A DNA stretch of 64,000 bases from Panicum virgatum (GCF_016808335.1 NC_053146.1:25140938-25204937); one strand, 5' to 3'. Shown: positions 32,963 through 45,407, counted from the first letter of the stretch. The notes: a model not told the origin generated them from the sequence alone. Numbers and translations are program-made.

Positions 32963-33475
32963 CTGCTTCAGTGCAAGGAACTCCTTCTACTTCATCTTCA
33001 TAACGCCCGCGGGGACGTTGTGGCTACGGAAACGCTCCCTGAACTGGAGCCAAGTGAGAGCCTCGCGGTCGTGAACTGGGTGGGACTCCCACCAGTCCAA
33101 AGTTGCCCCTCGCAGCTGTCCTGCTGCGTACAAGACGCGCTCACGGTCATCGCACTGGGCGATGTCCAGCTGACGCTCCACTGCACGGAGCCAGTCGTCG
33201 GCCTGAAGAGGGTCGGACGTGTGAGAAAACGTCGGCGGGTGACCCCTCAGGAACTCAGCACGCCTGTCGCGTGGCTGCGGCGGTGGAGGAGGCGGAGGCT
33301 GAGTGTGAGCGTGCTGAAGAGCCTGAACCGTGTTGTTCAGGGTAGCCATCATCTGCATCTGGAGCTGGAAGTACTGCTCCGGAGTCAAGGGCGGAGGCAT
33401 CGGGATCCCAGTACCCTGGTTGTTCTGACCCTGCTGCTGACCAGAACCGGAACCGGTGCTCCTGGTGTTCACCAT
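32963..33475 (-). CDS. J Gag N-terminal half (first gag exon)
   Basis: Starts at the ATG at 33475, 554 bases downstream of the PBS, with MVNTRSTGSGSGQQQG. A Pro-rich linker (PPPPPPPQPRDRR) precedes the capsid N-terminal region (PPTFSHTSDPLQADDWLRAV, then LDWWES and WLQFRERF), which is the plant Gypsy retrotransposon gag domain. A TAG at codon 163 (32987-32989, between MKMK and KEFLALKQ) falls where relatives have a Lys-rich codon, so it is probably a point mutation. The exon ends at 32963, where a GT splice donor begins. Confidence 0.88.
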
Positions 33476-34028
33476 CTGATTTGAACAAAAGATTTCACGA
33501 GTAAGGATATTGCAGGAATAAACTCAGATGGATATGATAACTCTTTGCGGAAAAAGACTCAGCCATGATAAAGTAGGCAGGATAGAGTTGACTGTTTCAC
33601 CCCCCAACGATCTAACTCATTTTATTAATTAGTTAACTTTAACATCTAAGTGATTTAATCAAATTTAAACTACTAAGCTATGCAATCAGTCAAAAATCCA
33701 AATCAAACATGTAGCATAATAACAAGCAGACAATTTTCACGACTTAGCCGAGTTTAGCAAAAGACTCGACTAACACAACGCGTCGCAGATCGTGCTATCG
33801 TATTATTATAAAAGGGTCACCTAGCTAACTCATGGTGGTCAGATGACTGATTCAGGCCAAAATCTACGAAATCTATTCTTCAGAGAGAGAAATCAAGGCA
33901 AGACGGGTAAAAAGTCATAGAAGTCAAGGGGTATAATAGTAAAATAGTTTCAGCAGTCAAGGATTGGAGAGAAGAAGTCCTAAAACTCGACCAGTTCTAT
34001 CTAGGCTTCGTACCTACAGTCGAACCTG
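33476..34028 (-). other. Untranslated leader of J
   Basis: 553 bases between PBS and gag, AT-rich, with no coding frame. It would contain any packaging signal; I see no tandem hairpins like those in C. Confidence 0.6.
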
Positions 34029-34040
34029 GCTCTGATACCA
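34029..34040 (-). other. Primer-binding site of J (tRNA-iMet)
   Basis: The minus strand reads TGGTATCAGAGC, three bases from the LTR end at 34044. Confidence 0.95.
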
Positions 34041-34043
34041 CTC

Positions 34044-37000
34044 TGTAACACCCGGTTTATAAAAGAACATAAACCGAGCAATCATATACGTGCCAGGATC
34101 AAGTCACACGTATATACAATAGAATGAACAGTATATCATAGCACATATCACGTAAAAAGATATAATAAAGCGAATACGAATGTTATTTATTACAATAATG
34201 ACAAAAATGTCTGATACAGCGGAAGCGAAGTACAAAAATACGATAAAAGCTCTCCGAGGCTGAAGCAGGGCGCCACAGGGACGTCGACTGGGAGACGAAG
34301 CACCTAGAAGTCCTCGTAGTCCTGGTAGCGCTGGACGAACTCCCTCGTGTCGGCAGGAACTGAGCAGCAGTGGCGTAGCCAAGAGGAAAAAGTAGAGAAG
34401 AGGCAAGGGTGAGTACACAACTTGTACTCAACAAGTATAACACAAACTATGAGGCTCTAGGCTGGCTGACTCAACTGCATTAGCTTTTAAGTGTTGGCAA
34501 AATTTTATTAAAGCTATTTACTACGAGTTGATGAATTACCTTTGACCCAGTCACATAGTAATTAATCAGAATTAATTATGATACTACTGAGAAACCAAAC
34601 CAAGACCAAGCCACCAAGGTAACCCCGAGAAGCACCTCCCTCGTCGGAAGGAGATAACTTCACTAATCAAAAGGAGGATCTGGGCCGCTCATAACCGTGA
34701 GCACGGCTAGTATACCAGTTTTACACTCTGCAGAGGTTGCACATCTTTACCCACAAGTCGTGAGCTACGCCAGTTGTTCATCACACTTCCTTAGGTGAGA
34801 TGGCCAGCGACTCACTACGAGGCCTTTAAAAAGAATCTCGTTGGTAAGGCGTAACCGCGAGAGTTAGGTCGGCGACGATGGGGCCCACCTCCGGGGGTAC
34901 AAGCATAGGAGCGCAATCCAAGCACAGACCAAGCCGGAGGAGCAGGGACCATTGAAGCTTACTACTCTTGCCCCGCTGGTAAGTTACTCCAAACCAAAAA
35001 GATCTAATTATTACGCCAAGTCTATCCCATTCTAGCCTTGTGGTAGCGCTGTTGTCCTAGGTTGTCGCTCTATGAACCGGTCCTTATGGAGAGTGGCCAA
35101 CCAAGCACTAAGCACCGTGCTGGCCCCCTAAACCATGTTTCTAACAAAAGCCAATTTTAACGAGACGTGAGCCACTCAATCCACACAGAGTGCCACTCTC
35201 AGAATTAAGTTCAAGTAAACCATTAATCAAATTAATTAAAAAGGACCAGAGTGTGTTATAGCGCAGCAACCTAGCACAACTAACCAAAATGCAACCCAAA
35301 GGTATATATAAAGGATATAAAGTGGCTAGGAAATCCTTAAAGGCATACAGTATTAAAATGCAGTATGAAAATGTATTTAAAAGTGATAGGTTGTTCATGT
35401 TATACTTGCCTTCCTCGTACTGCTCTGGCTGCTGCTCAAACTGCTCCGAAGACGGCTGCTCCGGAAACTGGTACTGGGGCTCCTCAACTGGATCAACGTC
35501 TACTCACGAACACATGGCCAAAACAAAGCACAAAATAAGCATACAAGCAAACACTAACAAAAAGCTAAGAAACAGTACATCAATACATGAAAACAGCGCA
35601 CAAAACTACTCTAGAACTATTCTACGCGTTACAACGATCGCGTGGATATAAAGAACGCTAAAAACGGAGCTAAAACGCATAAACTAGGCCTAAAACAAGT
35701 TATAGGGGCTTATTTGTAAGAAAAACAGAGTTCCAGGGGGTTTTCTGCTAAAACCGAGGACTAAAACGTAAATAAACATTAAATCTAAGGGCTGACGTGC
35801 AAAAACACAAGGCCTGGACTGCGGGTGCTAATTTGGGAAAACTCAGGGGCTTAAATGAATAAAACAGGGCCAAACCGTAATTATTTTTCAAAAGGAGTGG
35901 ACTGCGGGTTGATTTGCAGAGAGTCCAGGGACTCTTTAGCAAAAGTACCGGCCGAACCGGTACCTTTGATCCCAGACCGTTGGATCTCGATCCGACGATT
36001 CGGATCTAGCGGGGATGCGATCTAATCTGGGCCCTAGGTTTCGGATCGGACGGCTCTTAGGCGATTGGGTGTGGGGCGGCGGCGGAACGCGCCGGCGTGC
36101 CCTGTTCCGCGGCGGCGCAGCATAGGGCTCGCCGGAGTTCGTCGGATCCGACGTTCTGGGGCTAGATTTGGCATGCGGTTTGGCCTGGGAGGTAGTACGC
36201 CTCATGCGTAAACCACTGGGGAACTTAAAGAAGCGCGGCAGGGCTGGGAAGGGGACTCCCGCCGACATGGGCGGTTCGGCGGCGGTGGTGAAGCGCCGGC
36301 AAGCGCAGCCGGGGCACCTAGGGTGCGCTACAGGTTCTAATCGCCCGTACAAAAGAAACAGGGAAGCAAGGGCGTGCTCACCGAGGCTCGGAGCAGTAGG
36401 GAGCGTGGCGCAGGGGAGGTTGACGGCGTGAAACGGCGGCGGGTCGGCGCTGGGTTCGGGGAGGGGTCGATGAGACGCAGCTCCGGCCTCCAATTCCCTC
36501 GAGCAGGTGCGCTGGTCGGCTGTGGTCCCAGAGAAGCTGTCAGTGAGGTCAAGAGGCCAGCGGCGGGGCTGAATCGCGGCGAGAATTCCACTCACCGGCG
36601 ATGGGTCTCCGGCGAAAATCAGGAAAAAGGCGTGGTGCAAGGGTGGATGCGACGTTCTAGGGCTTGGCGAGGGTTGCTGGATGAGGGTGGGGCACCGGAG
36701 AGGGTCACGGCCACTTAAGAAGGGTCCGGAGATCTTGGATACGCGTGCCCGTCGTGGACACCGCGGGGATTGCGCCCGGATCCGTGCGCGCGGAGAAATC
36801 GGATCACGGCGCGGTTCTGCGGGATTCAGGCTCGGGCGGAGCTTCTAGAAGGGGGACGCGCACGGGAGACTGCACAGTGGGTCCTACGGGGCCGGCGGTC
36901 CACGGCGCAGCGGCGTCCGGGACGGAAACAAAACAGAGCAGGCGCGGCGTTTGCGGGCGGAGGAAGGGGACGGGTCCGACAGGCGGGCCCGGGCTGCAGT

Positions 37001-37491
37001 GAGGGGAAAGGCGAGGCGCGGCAGCGGGCGCTAACTGGTGGGGTCGGGCGCGCAGGGAGCCAGGAGAGGGAGTGGGCGATCGGGGGGCGCGGCGCAGGCT
37101 GACGGGTGGGCCAGGCCGAGCGGGCTGCTGCGTGGCCGCGCTGGGCCGCGGCTGGGCAGGCCGGGGAGGTGTGGGTTTGGGCCGGACGAGGGAGAGAGGT
37201 GGGCTGCGGGTTGGGTTTTGAGTTTTTGTTTTGGGTTTTCTTTCTATTTCTCCTTTTCTATTTCTAATCCAAACAAAGTTTGAATTCAAATTTGAATTTG
37301 AATTCAAACCACACTCAAATAAAATTATGCACCAGCATGAATGCAACAAAAATTTAAACTTATGATAAATTTTAATTAATTAAGGAATAAAAATTAGATT
37401 AAATGCCAACTAAACACAATAAACCTTAGAAAATTTAACTAAAGCCAATTAATTTATTAATAAATACTGAAATTTTAATTAGGGTGTTACA
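34044..37491 (-). repeat. 5' LTR of J (3448 bp)
   Basis: Exactly the same length as the left LTR, offset by 8622. The differences I counted are about 20 substitutions, mostly transitions (for example C/T near 34128 and T/C at 36653-36700). It is followed by the TSD copy GCATT. Confidence 0.95.
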
Positions 37492-37496
37492 GCATT

Positions 37497-37573
37497 GCCT
37501 GCCAGCGCCCCGGCGACCTCCCGGCTCTTCGTGTTGCCTGTCGCTGCTCGCCGGTGGGTTTCGACCGACAACA
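37497..37573 (+). repeat. 5' LTR of element A, last part (after J)
   Basis: Matches 52085-52161 and ends CCGACAACA. Together with 24278-25421 it makes a 1221-bp LTR. Confidence 0.88.
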
Positions 37574-37578
37574 CTTTC

Positions 37579-37596
37579 TGGCACGTCAGGTGGGTC
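37579..37596 (+). other. Probable primer-binding site of A
   Basis: TGGCACGTCAGGTGGGTC begins five bases after the LTR end. Similar TGGCACG sites occur in grass Tat-lineage elements. I do not assign the tRNA. Confidence 0.5.
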
Positions 37597-37610
37597 ATTC
37601 ATCAACAACA

Positions 37611-38584
37611 ATGCCCGCCGCAGAGATGACAGGAGCTCAGGACCAAGCACCGATTCCGCTGGTCACCAAACCTGTCACATATGAAGAGCTAACTACAGAG
37701 CACAAGCAAAAATACGATGAGGTCAAAGCTCAGTTCGAAGCCGATCTCATCGTCACTTTTGAGAGGACCCGCAACCATGACATCAGGTGTAAGGGGTTCT
37801 CACCAGAGGGCGCTCTCGACAGCGTTGATTTGTCCGTGCCTTTAGAGGAGCGCACCAGGGCCCTACGCCAGGAGATGAACTATATGGTGGCTCATATGCT
37901 TCATCGGCACTCAGAAAGCCTGGTGAACAAACTTGAGCGCGTGGCACATCGCATTGTTTAGGAGGTGATCAAAAACCAGTACTCCCCGTCGGGACCAGTC
38001 CTGGGGAGCCACAAGGGGGAAGCTGCACTGCAATCTAGGCCGCCAGTGTCCTACTCGCTCGTGGCAGCAGGACAACAGAATTTGCCGATCTATGTTGTTC
38101 ACAAGATCGGCGGTGATCCTGGAGAAGGCCAGTTCCTGACCGAGCCACCCAAGGAGATCCCGTACGGCTACACGTGCGCATACATCCATGACAGCGTCAT
38201 CCAACATGCTCGGTGCAGTTGGTAAGCCCAGGAGCTTCTGGAGCAGACGCGGAGAAACAAGCGTGGCTAGCAAAGTACGCTACCGGGCCGAGTGCTGAGC
38301 CATCGGCCCCAGGAGTTCTTAGTGTGGAGCAGGTCAGTGCAATACTGAGAGACCAGTTTGGCATCCTGCCCAAGAGAAAAGCGATCGGCTATTCCAAGCC
38401 GTATCCAAGTGACTACGACTTGATCCCGTTGCCACCCAAGTATCGGCTCCCTGAGTTCACCAAGTTCAACGGATCAGAAGGAGCCAGCTCCATCGAACAT
38501 GTGAGCCGATACTTAACGCAGCTTGGGATGATCTCGGTATCAGATCCGTTGAGGGTCCGGTTCTTCGGCCAGTCTCTTACAGGC
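37611..38584 (+). pseudogene. A gag, 5' part (interrupted by solo LTR K)
   Basis: Starts MPAAEMTGAQDQAP shortly after the PBS. The region encodes the coiled N-terminal part of Tat-type Gag, then the capsid start (YRLPEFTKFNGSEGASSIEH, then RVRFFGQSLTG). Damage: TAG at 37959-37961 and a frameshift near 38213-38225. The last complete codon lies at 38582-38584, where K is inserted. The reading frame after K continues in register once K and one CAGGC copy are set aside, which shows that K landed in an open gag. Confidence 0.85.
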
Positions 38585-41500
38585 TATAACACCCAGTTTA
38601 TAAAAGGACATAAACTGAGCAATCATATACGTGCCAGGATCAAGTCACACGTATATACAACAGAATGAACAATATATCACAGCACATATCACGTATAAAG
38701 ATATAATAAAGCGAATACGAATGTTATTTATTACATTAATGACAAAATGTCTGATACAGAGTATGCGGAAGCGTAAAACATAAACGAAGCCTCTCGAAAG
38801 CTGGGCACCACAGGGACGTCGACTGGGAGATGAACGCCTAGAAGTCCTCGTAATCCTGGTAGCTCTGGGTGAACTCTCTCGCGTCGGCAGGAACTGAGCA
38901 GCAGTAGAGTATCCCCAAGAGGAAAAAGAGTGGAGTAGGCAAGAGTGAGTACACAACTTGTACTCAACAAGTATAACACAAACTATGAGTCTCTAAGGTT
39001 GGCTGACTCAATTGCATTAGCTTTTATGTCTTGGCAAAATTTTATTAAAGCTATTTACTACAAGTTGATGAATTACCATAAACCCAGTTACATAGTAATT
39101 AATCAAAATTAATCATGATACTACTGAGATCCATACCAATCCAAACCAAGCCACCCGGGGAAACCCTCCTAACCAAAGGAAGATAACCCCACTAATAAAA
39201 AGGGGGATCTGGGCCGCTCATGACCGTGAGCACGGCTAGTATTCCAGTTTTACACTCTGCAGAGGTTGCACATCTTTACCCACAAGTCGTGAGCTGCGCT
39301 AGTTGTTCATCACATTTCCTTAGGTGAGATGACTAGCAAACTCACTACGAGGCCGTTACAAAGGATCACGTTGGTAAGGTGTAACCGCTAAAGATTCAGG
39401 CAATGCAACGATGGTGCCCACCTCGAGGGGGTACAAGACACACAGACCAGCCTCGCAGCATAGGGACCGTTGAAGCTCGACCCCCCTCGTGCCATGTCGG
39501 TAAGTTACTCCCGAACCAAAATGACCTAATTAGTAAGCCAAGACCGTCCCATTCCAGTCTTGTGGTAGCGCTGTTATCCCAGGTTGTCGCCCTATGAACC
39601 GGTCCTTATGAAGAGTGGCCAACCGAGCAGTAAGCACCGTGCTGGCCCCCTAAACCATGTTTCTAACAAAACCATTTTATAACGAGACGTGAGCCCCTCA
39701 AACGGGCCACTCCCAGAATTAAGTTGCATATACCATTAATCAAATTAATTAAAAAGAACCAAGTGTGTTATATCGTGGCACCTAGCACAACTAACCAAAA
39801 TGCAACCCAAAGGATATATATAAATGATATAAAGTGGCTAGGAAAGTCCTTATAGGCGTACAATATTAAAATGCAGTATGAAAATGTATTTAAAGGTGAT
39901 AGGTGGTGTTCATGTTATACTTGTCTTCCTCAAACTGCTCCTGCTGCTCAAAGTGCTTAGAAGGTGGTGGCTACTCCGGGTACTGGTACTGAGGCTCCTC
40001 CAGTAGCTCAACGTCTACTCACGAACACATGGCCAAAAACAAGGCAATAACATAAACATACAAGCAAACAATAGTAAAAACTAAGAAACAGTACAACAAT
40101 ACATGAAAACAGCACACAAAACTAGGCTAGAACTATTCTACGCATTACAACGATCGCGTGGATATAAAGAACGCCTAAAACATAGCTAAAACGCAAAATC
40201 TAGGCCTAAATCAAGTTTTAGGGGCTTAACTACGAGAAAAACTAAGTTTCTGGGGGTTTTCTGCAAAAACCGAGGGCCTAAACATAAAAACTAGAAAGGT
40301 CCGAGGGCTGATGCGCAAAATGGCCCTAACTGGATGGCGGGTACTAATTTGAGAAAGCTCAGGTGTTAAAACGATAAAAACAGGACTAAACTATAATTAC
40401 TTTTACACTATTATGGACTGCGGGTTGATAACCAATAAATCTAGGGGCTCTTATGCAAAAGTACCAGCGAACCGGTACGCCTGTTCTAATCTGGGCCGTT
40501 CCCTCAGATCTGACGGCCCAAATCAGATCGACGCGTGGGGTGGCGGCGGAAGGTCGCCGGAGACCAAGCTCCGCGGCGGCACTGCGCGGGGGCTCGCCTG
40601 ACTTGGCCAAACTTGGCTGTCCGGGGGTCAAATCGACCTGATTTTGGGTCTGGGGTGACCTACGCGGCACATGTAATCCACCTGGGGCCTTTGCGGGCCT
40701 CGGCGAGGTCCGTGGCGGTGCTAGCAAAGGCGGCGGCGGCTCTGCACAGGGGTGCATCACCGGCGCGCATGTTCGCGTGGTTCTGGGCCTGGCTTAGGGG
40801 TGCAAAGCGTGCGCAAGGGCTCTATGCAGCACGGGCGAGCCTGTACGTGACTCATGCGGGGTTGTGCGGGGTTGCAGAAGGCCCGCCACGGTGAATTCAC
40901 GGTGCGGCGGCGACGCTGCGCCGGCGTGCCGGTGTTCGGGTGCCTGGGGTGCTCTACCAGCCCTAATAGCTAGCGCAAAAGGCAGCGGAGGCCGAGGGAT
41001 TCCTCACTGAGGGTCGAGATCAGGTTGAGACGGCGCTCAGGGTCGACGGCGTCGAGTCCGGCGGCGGCGAGGAACGGAGCTTGCGGTACGGGCGGTGGCG
41101 TGCCCCTCCGGTCTCCGGATCTACACTGGCGGCCTCGTGGGGTTCCTGCGAACGCGTGCAGGGGGTCAGCAAGGCTCGGAGATGGCCGGCGGCGAGCAAT
41201 CACGGCGGCAGGTCGACTTACCGTGGCGGAAACCCGGGAGAAATTCCCGTGCGTGCGTAGTGGAAGTCGAGGATGGCTGCCTCGGGGTTGATCCTGGGTC
41301 GATGGCGGAGCTCGCGCGAGGGTTTGTAGGGGCTAGGGCGCTGCAGGTGGTGGGTTCACGGTGGCGCAGGGGCGTGGCGCGGCGGAGCAAGGCAGCGTGG
41401 TGGAGCTTGGGTTTGGGGTGGCGCTGGAGTAGGAGATGAGGTGCAGGGGGGGTCGGCTGGCGCGCTGGAGTAGGAGTAGGTGCGGGCAAGATCTCCGGCG

Positions 41501-42085
41501 GTGGAGCTGGAGTAGGTGCGGGCAAGATCTCCGGCGGGGAGGTCGGGCTCGGCTGGCGTGCTAGAGAAGGAAGGGAGCGGGGAGGACGATGACAGGTGGA
41601 ACCGGGAGCGCAGCGAGAGAGGCAGGGATGCGGGGACGCACGTGACGCGGTGACGGGCCGAGCGTGGCGTGCGGGCCGAACGCGTGCGGGTTGGAGCCGG
41701 CCCAGGAGAGAGGGAGCGCGGGGTGAAGCTGGTCCGCGGGGTGCTGGGCCCGAGGGGAAGGGAAGGAAGAGAAGGTGGGCTGGGCTCAGGGAATGGTTGG
41801 GCTAGGTTGGTGTGGGTTTTTCTTTTCTATTTCTATTTTCCTATTTCAAATACTACTCAAACCTAATTGAATTCAAACCAAATTTGAATTCAACACTAGC
41901 ACTCAAACAATTAAAACAATGCACCAGCATGAATGCAACAACAAATTTTAAACTTAGACAAAATTTTAATTACTTGTGAGAGAAAATTAATTTAAATGCA
42001 AGTCTAAGCATATAAAACCTTAGAAAATTAAATAAAGCCAATTAAATTTATTATTAAATGCTTGAATTTAAATTAGGGTGTTACA
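38585..42085 (-). mobile_element. Solo LTR K of the J family (3501 bp), TSD CAGGC
   Basis: Flanked by CAGGC (38580-38584 and 42086-42090). It aligns with the J LTR through the AACACCC start, the GAGTACA/TGTACTC block (38947-38965), the GC-rich middle and the GTGTTACA end. The terminal TG has become TA at 38585-38586. Orientation is minus, as J. The element interior was lost by LTR recombination. A 36-bp direct repeat occurs near 41473-41536. Long frames in the GC-rich part are spurious. Confidence 0.93.
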
Positions 42086-42090
42086 CAGGC

Positions 42091-43200
42091 CCAGCTTTTG
42101 GATGGTACGCGTCATTGGCTCCAGATTCAATTCGAACTTGGAGGCAGCTGGAACATCAGTTCCATACCCAGTATCACTCTGAGGTTGCTGAAGCTGGGAT
42201 TGCCGACCTCGTCCAAGTCAGGCAGAAGCGAGGAGAGACTGTGTCGGAATACATACAGCGCTTCAGAGATGTCAAGAATCGATGCTACTCATCACACATT
42301 ACGGAGAAGTAGGCAGTCGATCTGGCAATTCTGGGACTCGCTAAGCCGATCAAGGATATGGCTTTCTAGTTGGAGTTCACATCTCTGGCGCACCTGGTGC
42401 AGAAGCTTATGGCGTACGAGCTTTACCATCCTGAGCTGTACCAGGACAAGTTCAAGCGCCATGTGAACATGGCCCAAGCGGATGAATCTGATGATTCTGG
42501 CGAGGAGCAAGAAGTGGCCGTGGCAGAGTGGACTCGGGTGGCAAACCCCGTCCCGTGCAAATGGATCAAACAGCAGGGGCTTGTGAAGGGCTTCGACTTC
42601 GACGTGGCCAAAGCAGAGCAGATATTTGATCTGCTGCTCAAAGAGAAACAGCTGAAGCTCCCAGAGAATCACAAGCTGCCAACCGGACAAGAGTTGCAGG
42701 GGAGGCTATACTGTAAATGGCATCATTCATTCACTCATGCCACAGGTGAATGCAAGGAGCTGCATCGTCAGATTCAATCGGCTATCGAGCAAGGCCGATT
42801 AATCCTGGCCCAACACACGATGAAGGTTGACACGAAGCCCTTCCCGCAAGCCAACCTGGTAGAGTTGTCAGACTTCACTCCTACGGGCCAGAATTTTTCA
42901 TTCCAGATCAACATGGCGGGGCCTGTACGCCGTCGTGACGAGGAAAGGAGAGAGGCTGTTTCTGGCAAACGGCCCCAGGATCAAAATGAGCCAGGGCGAC
43001 AGCATATTACTGAAGAGCAAGTGCGTCACATCCGTAATCACCTTCCAGCTTCTAATCGGCTTTTGGAAAAATATCAGCACAAGCTGCGTCGCCGATATCA
43101 ATCGGAAGAAGAGGAGTACGAGTACCGCACAGGGAGGACGCTGGGAAGCCGCCAGGCTATACGCGACCACTGGCATTGCCCGTTCTTCAGGTACTGCTAG
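42091..43200 (+). pseudogene. A gag, 3' part with zinc-knuckle region
   Basis: Continues the capsid domain after K (GWYASLAPDSIRTWRQLE, then RQKRGETVSEYIQRFRDVKN, a classic retrotransposon gag motif). TAG stops occur at 42310-42312 and 42367-42369, then an open stretch of 276 codons. It ends in the segment HCPFFRYC before a third TAG (43198-43200); the partner Cys residues (DDCLEC) lie just after it, so the stop splits a nucleocapsid-like Cys cluster. Confidence 0.85.
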
Positions 43201-44256
43201 AATTCCAGCATGAGCCGATTGCCCACTATAGATGATTGTCTGGAGTGCAGGCCTCGGACACGCCAGTCAGGCGAGACATCGGCGTTCCGGCGCTTGGGGC
43301 CCAAAGTGCGTCACGACGAACATATTGAGCGGCCAACCAGGGGCGATTTCGAGCCAGAAGAAGAAGACAGGTACCATCGCCCACGGTGGTGTCCTGACAG
43401 GCTTAATCACTCGCAGAAGCGCAGAGTGCAGCGCTTGCGCAACCTGGAAGAGGCAGAAGCGAGATACCTTGATGTGCTGAGGAAGGCACGTCCGGACCTC
43501 GCGGAACAGGTCAGGCACCCGCGAAGGGTGGAAAGGTGCCCTCCAAGAAAGGAGTGGCACCCCAAGCAGACAAAAGCCGATGAAAAGCCATCGGCTGATG
43601 TGAACATGGTGTTCATGCTCCCGTCAGAATTCCGGGCACCCCAACCGGAGGATTTGCCTATTGCACAGTTGGATCTTGGCCCCCAGTCGATCATCTTCGA
43701 GAAGCCAAAGGAAAAAAGCTACAAACATTTGAAGGGGCTGTATCTCAAGGGCTTCATCAACGGTAAACCCATTAATAGGATGTTGGTTGACACCGGTGCT
43801 GCAGTCAACCTGATGCCATATTTAGTGTTGCGCCGGTTGGGGCGTTCTTCTGCCGACCTCATCAAGACCAACGTGACGCTCAATGACTTCAACGGGCAAC
43901 CATCAGAGGCAATGGGGGTTCTTAATTTGGAGTTGACAGTGGGCCGCAAGACGATCCCGACTTCATTTTTCATCGTCAACAGCAAGAGTACATATACGGT
44001 GTTGCTTGGGAGAGATTGGATTCACACCAACTGTTGTATCCCTTCCACAATGCATCAGTATCTGGTCCAATGGGATGGCGACGAAGTAGAAGTGGTCCCT
44101 GCAGACGATTCCAGCGAGGTCTCGCTTGTAGATATGAACGCTTGGGATGCAGAAGGACAAGAGCCGATCTCAGGGATTTCACTGGAAGACTGTGATCGGA
44201 TTGAGGGGACAAAAAATGGACTAAGGCTGGTCTTATCCACCGGCCTCACAGAGTAA
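43201..44256 (+). pseudogene. A protease region
   Basis: Same frame as the preceding gag, 348 codons from the Met at 43210. A basic, Arg-rich linker is followed by the pepsin-like retroviral protease: catalytic MLVDTGAAVNLMP (Asp near residue 194), then LTVGRKTIPTSFFIV and TYTVLLGRDWIH. The active-site DTGA is intact. It cuts the polyprotein in related elements. It ends at a TAA, after which RT is in another frame. Confidence 0.88.
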
Positions 44257-44339
44257 ACACGTCCTCGCATGCTACGGGGTGTAATAGAGTTAGAGAGGCC
44301 TGTCCCAGTGACCGGCCCCAAAAAATAGAAAAATCCTAT

Positions 44340-45407
44340 TTGGGGTCGGAATTGTTACGTCATGTACATATGACGGCCTGCTCCGGCAGTTGGCTACTCA
44401 TTGACCATTTGGTTTCGAATGGTAATGGAAGTATAGAAACGGCCAGCCCATGCGGTTGGCCAAATAATTTTTCTTGTCTTCTCCCTGTGTTTGCCGCTAA
44501 TCTTGTGAATAACGAAGACTCGCCTGCATTCTCAGCTAGTTTTTCAGATGACTGCAAGCTAGGATACGGGTTCACGTCAGCTGATGATTTGGAAGAGGTT
44601 GACATCGGTCTTGGGGATAAGCCACGGCTGACATTTATCAGCAAAAAGTTGGATCCGGTCTTGCGTGAGGAGATGATTGCACTACTGAAAGAGTACCGGG
44701 ATTGTTTTGCATGGGACTACACTGAGATGCCCGGTCTAGACAGAAGCATCATCGAGCATCGGCTCCCGCTCAAGAAAGGGTTTCGGCCATTTCAGCAACG
44801 AGCACGTCAGATGAAGGCCGAAGTCCTAGAAGAAGTCAAGAAAGAGGTGGAGAAGATGTTGGATGCTGGGTTCATCAGGCCGTGCCGGTATGCAGAATGG
44901 ATCTCTAGTGTGGTACCGGTACAAAAGAAGGATGGCCGATGGCGTGTCTGCGTCGATTTTAGAGATCTCAACAGAGCGACGCCAAAGGACGAATACCCAA
45001 TGCCTGTTGCAGAGACATTGATCAATGCAGCTGTGGGCCACAAAATGATGAGTTTTATGGACGGTAATGCCGGCTACAACCAGATCTTCATGGCCCCAGA
45101 AGACGTGAACAAGACCGCGTTCAGAGTACCAGGCGCGGTCGGCTTGTTCGAGTACTTGGTTATGACCTTTGGATTGAAAAATGCCGGTGCAACGTACCAG
45201 CGTGTCATGAATTACATTTTTCATGATCTCATTGGCAAACTGGTAGAAATTTATATTGATAATGTTGTGGTCAAGTCCAAATCAGCTGGGGGGCATCTAG
45301 AACATCTGCGTCAAGTCTTAGAGTGGACTCGAAGGTTTGGGCTCAAAATGAACCCAAAGAAATGTGCTTTTGGCGGCCGGTCAATTTTTGGGATTCCTGG
45401 TGCATGA
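44340..45407 (+). pseudogene. A reverse transcriptase with altered catalytic motif
   Basis: 355 codons. After a poorly conserved head come VKKEVEKMLDAGFIRP, WRVCVDFRDLNRATPKDEYP, MDGNAGYNQIFMAPEDVNKTAF and MTFGLKNAGATYQRVMN, all RT landmarks. The catalytic box reads YIDN at residues 305-308 instead of YIDD: the second Asp codon is AAT at 45261-45263. Loss of this metal-binding Asp should abolish polymerase activity. A frameshift near 45371-45385, probably a small deletion, moves the rest (QFLGFLVHERG) into another frame. Confidence 0.92.

Larger units (their letters stand above)
25422..37491 (-). mobile_element. Tekay-type chromovirus J (12.07 kb), nearly intact
   Basis: Two 3448-bp LTRs, perfect TSD GCATT (25417-25421 and 37492-37496), tRNA-iMet PBS, polypurine tract, and a single gag-pol reading frame with a C-terminal chromodomain. 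It is inserted in the 5' LTR of A. The LTRs differ at about 20 positions and have no length difference. With the substitution rate commonly used for grass LTRs (1.3e-8 per site per year) that is roughly 0.2 million years. The protein frame has a TAG in gag and a TGA in the gag-protease region, so this copy is probably unable to make a full polyprotein unless suppressed. Confidence 0.95.

Noticed and set aside
34029..34040. tRNA gene remnant
   Set aside because: The match to tRNA-iMet is only the 12-base primer-binding site next to an LTR; no cloverleaf is present.
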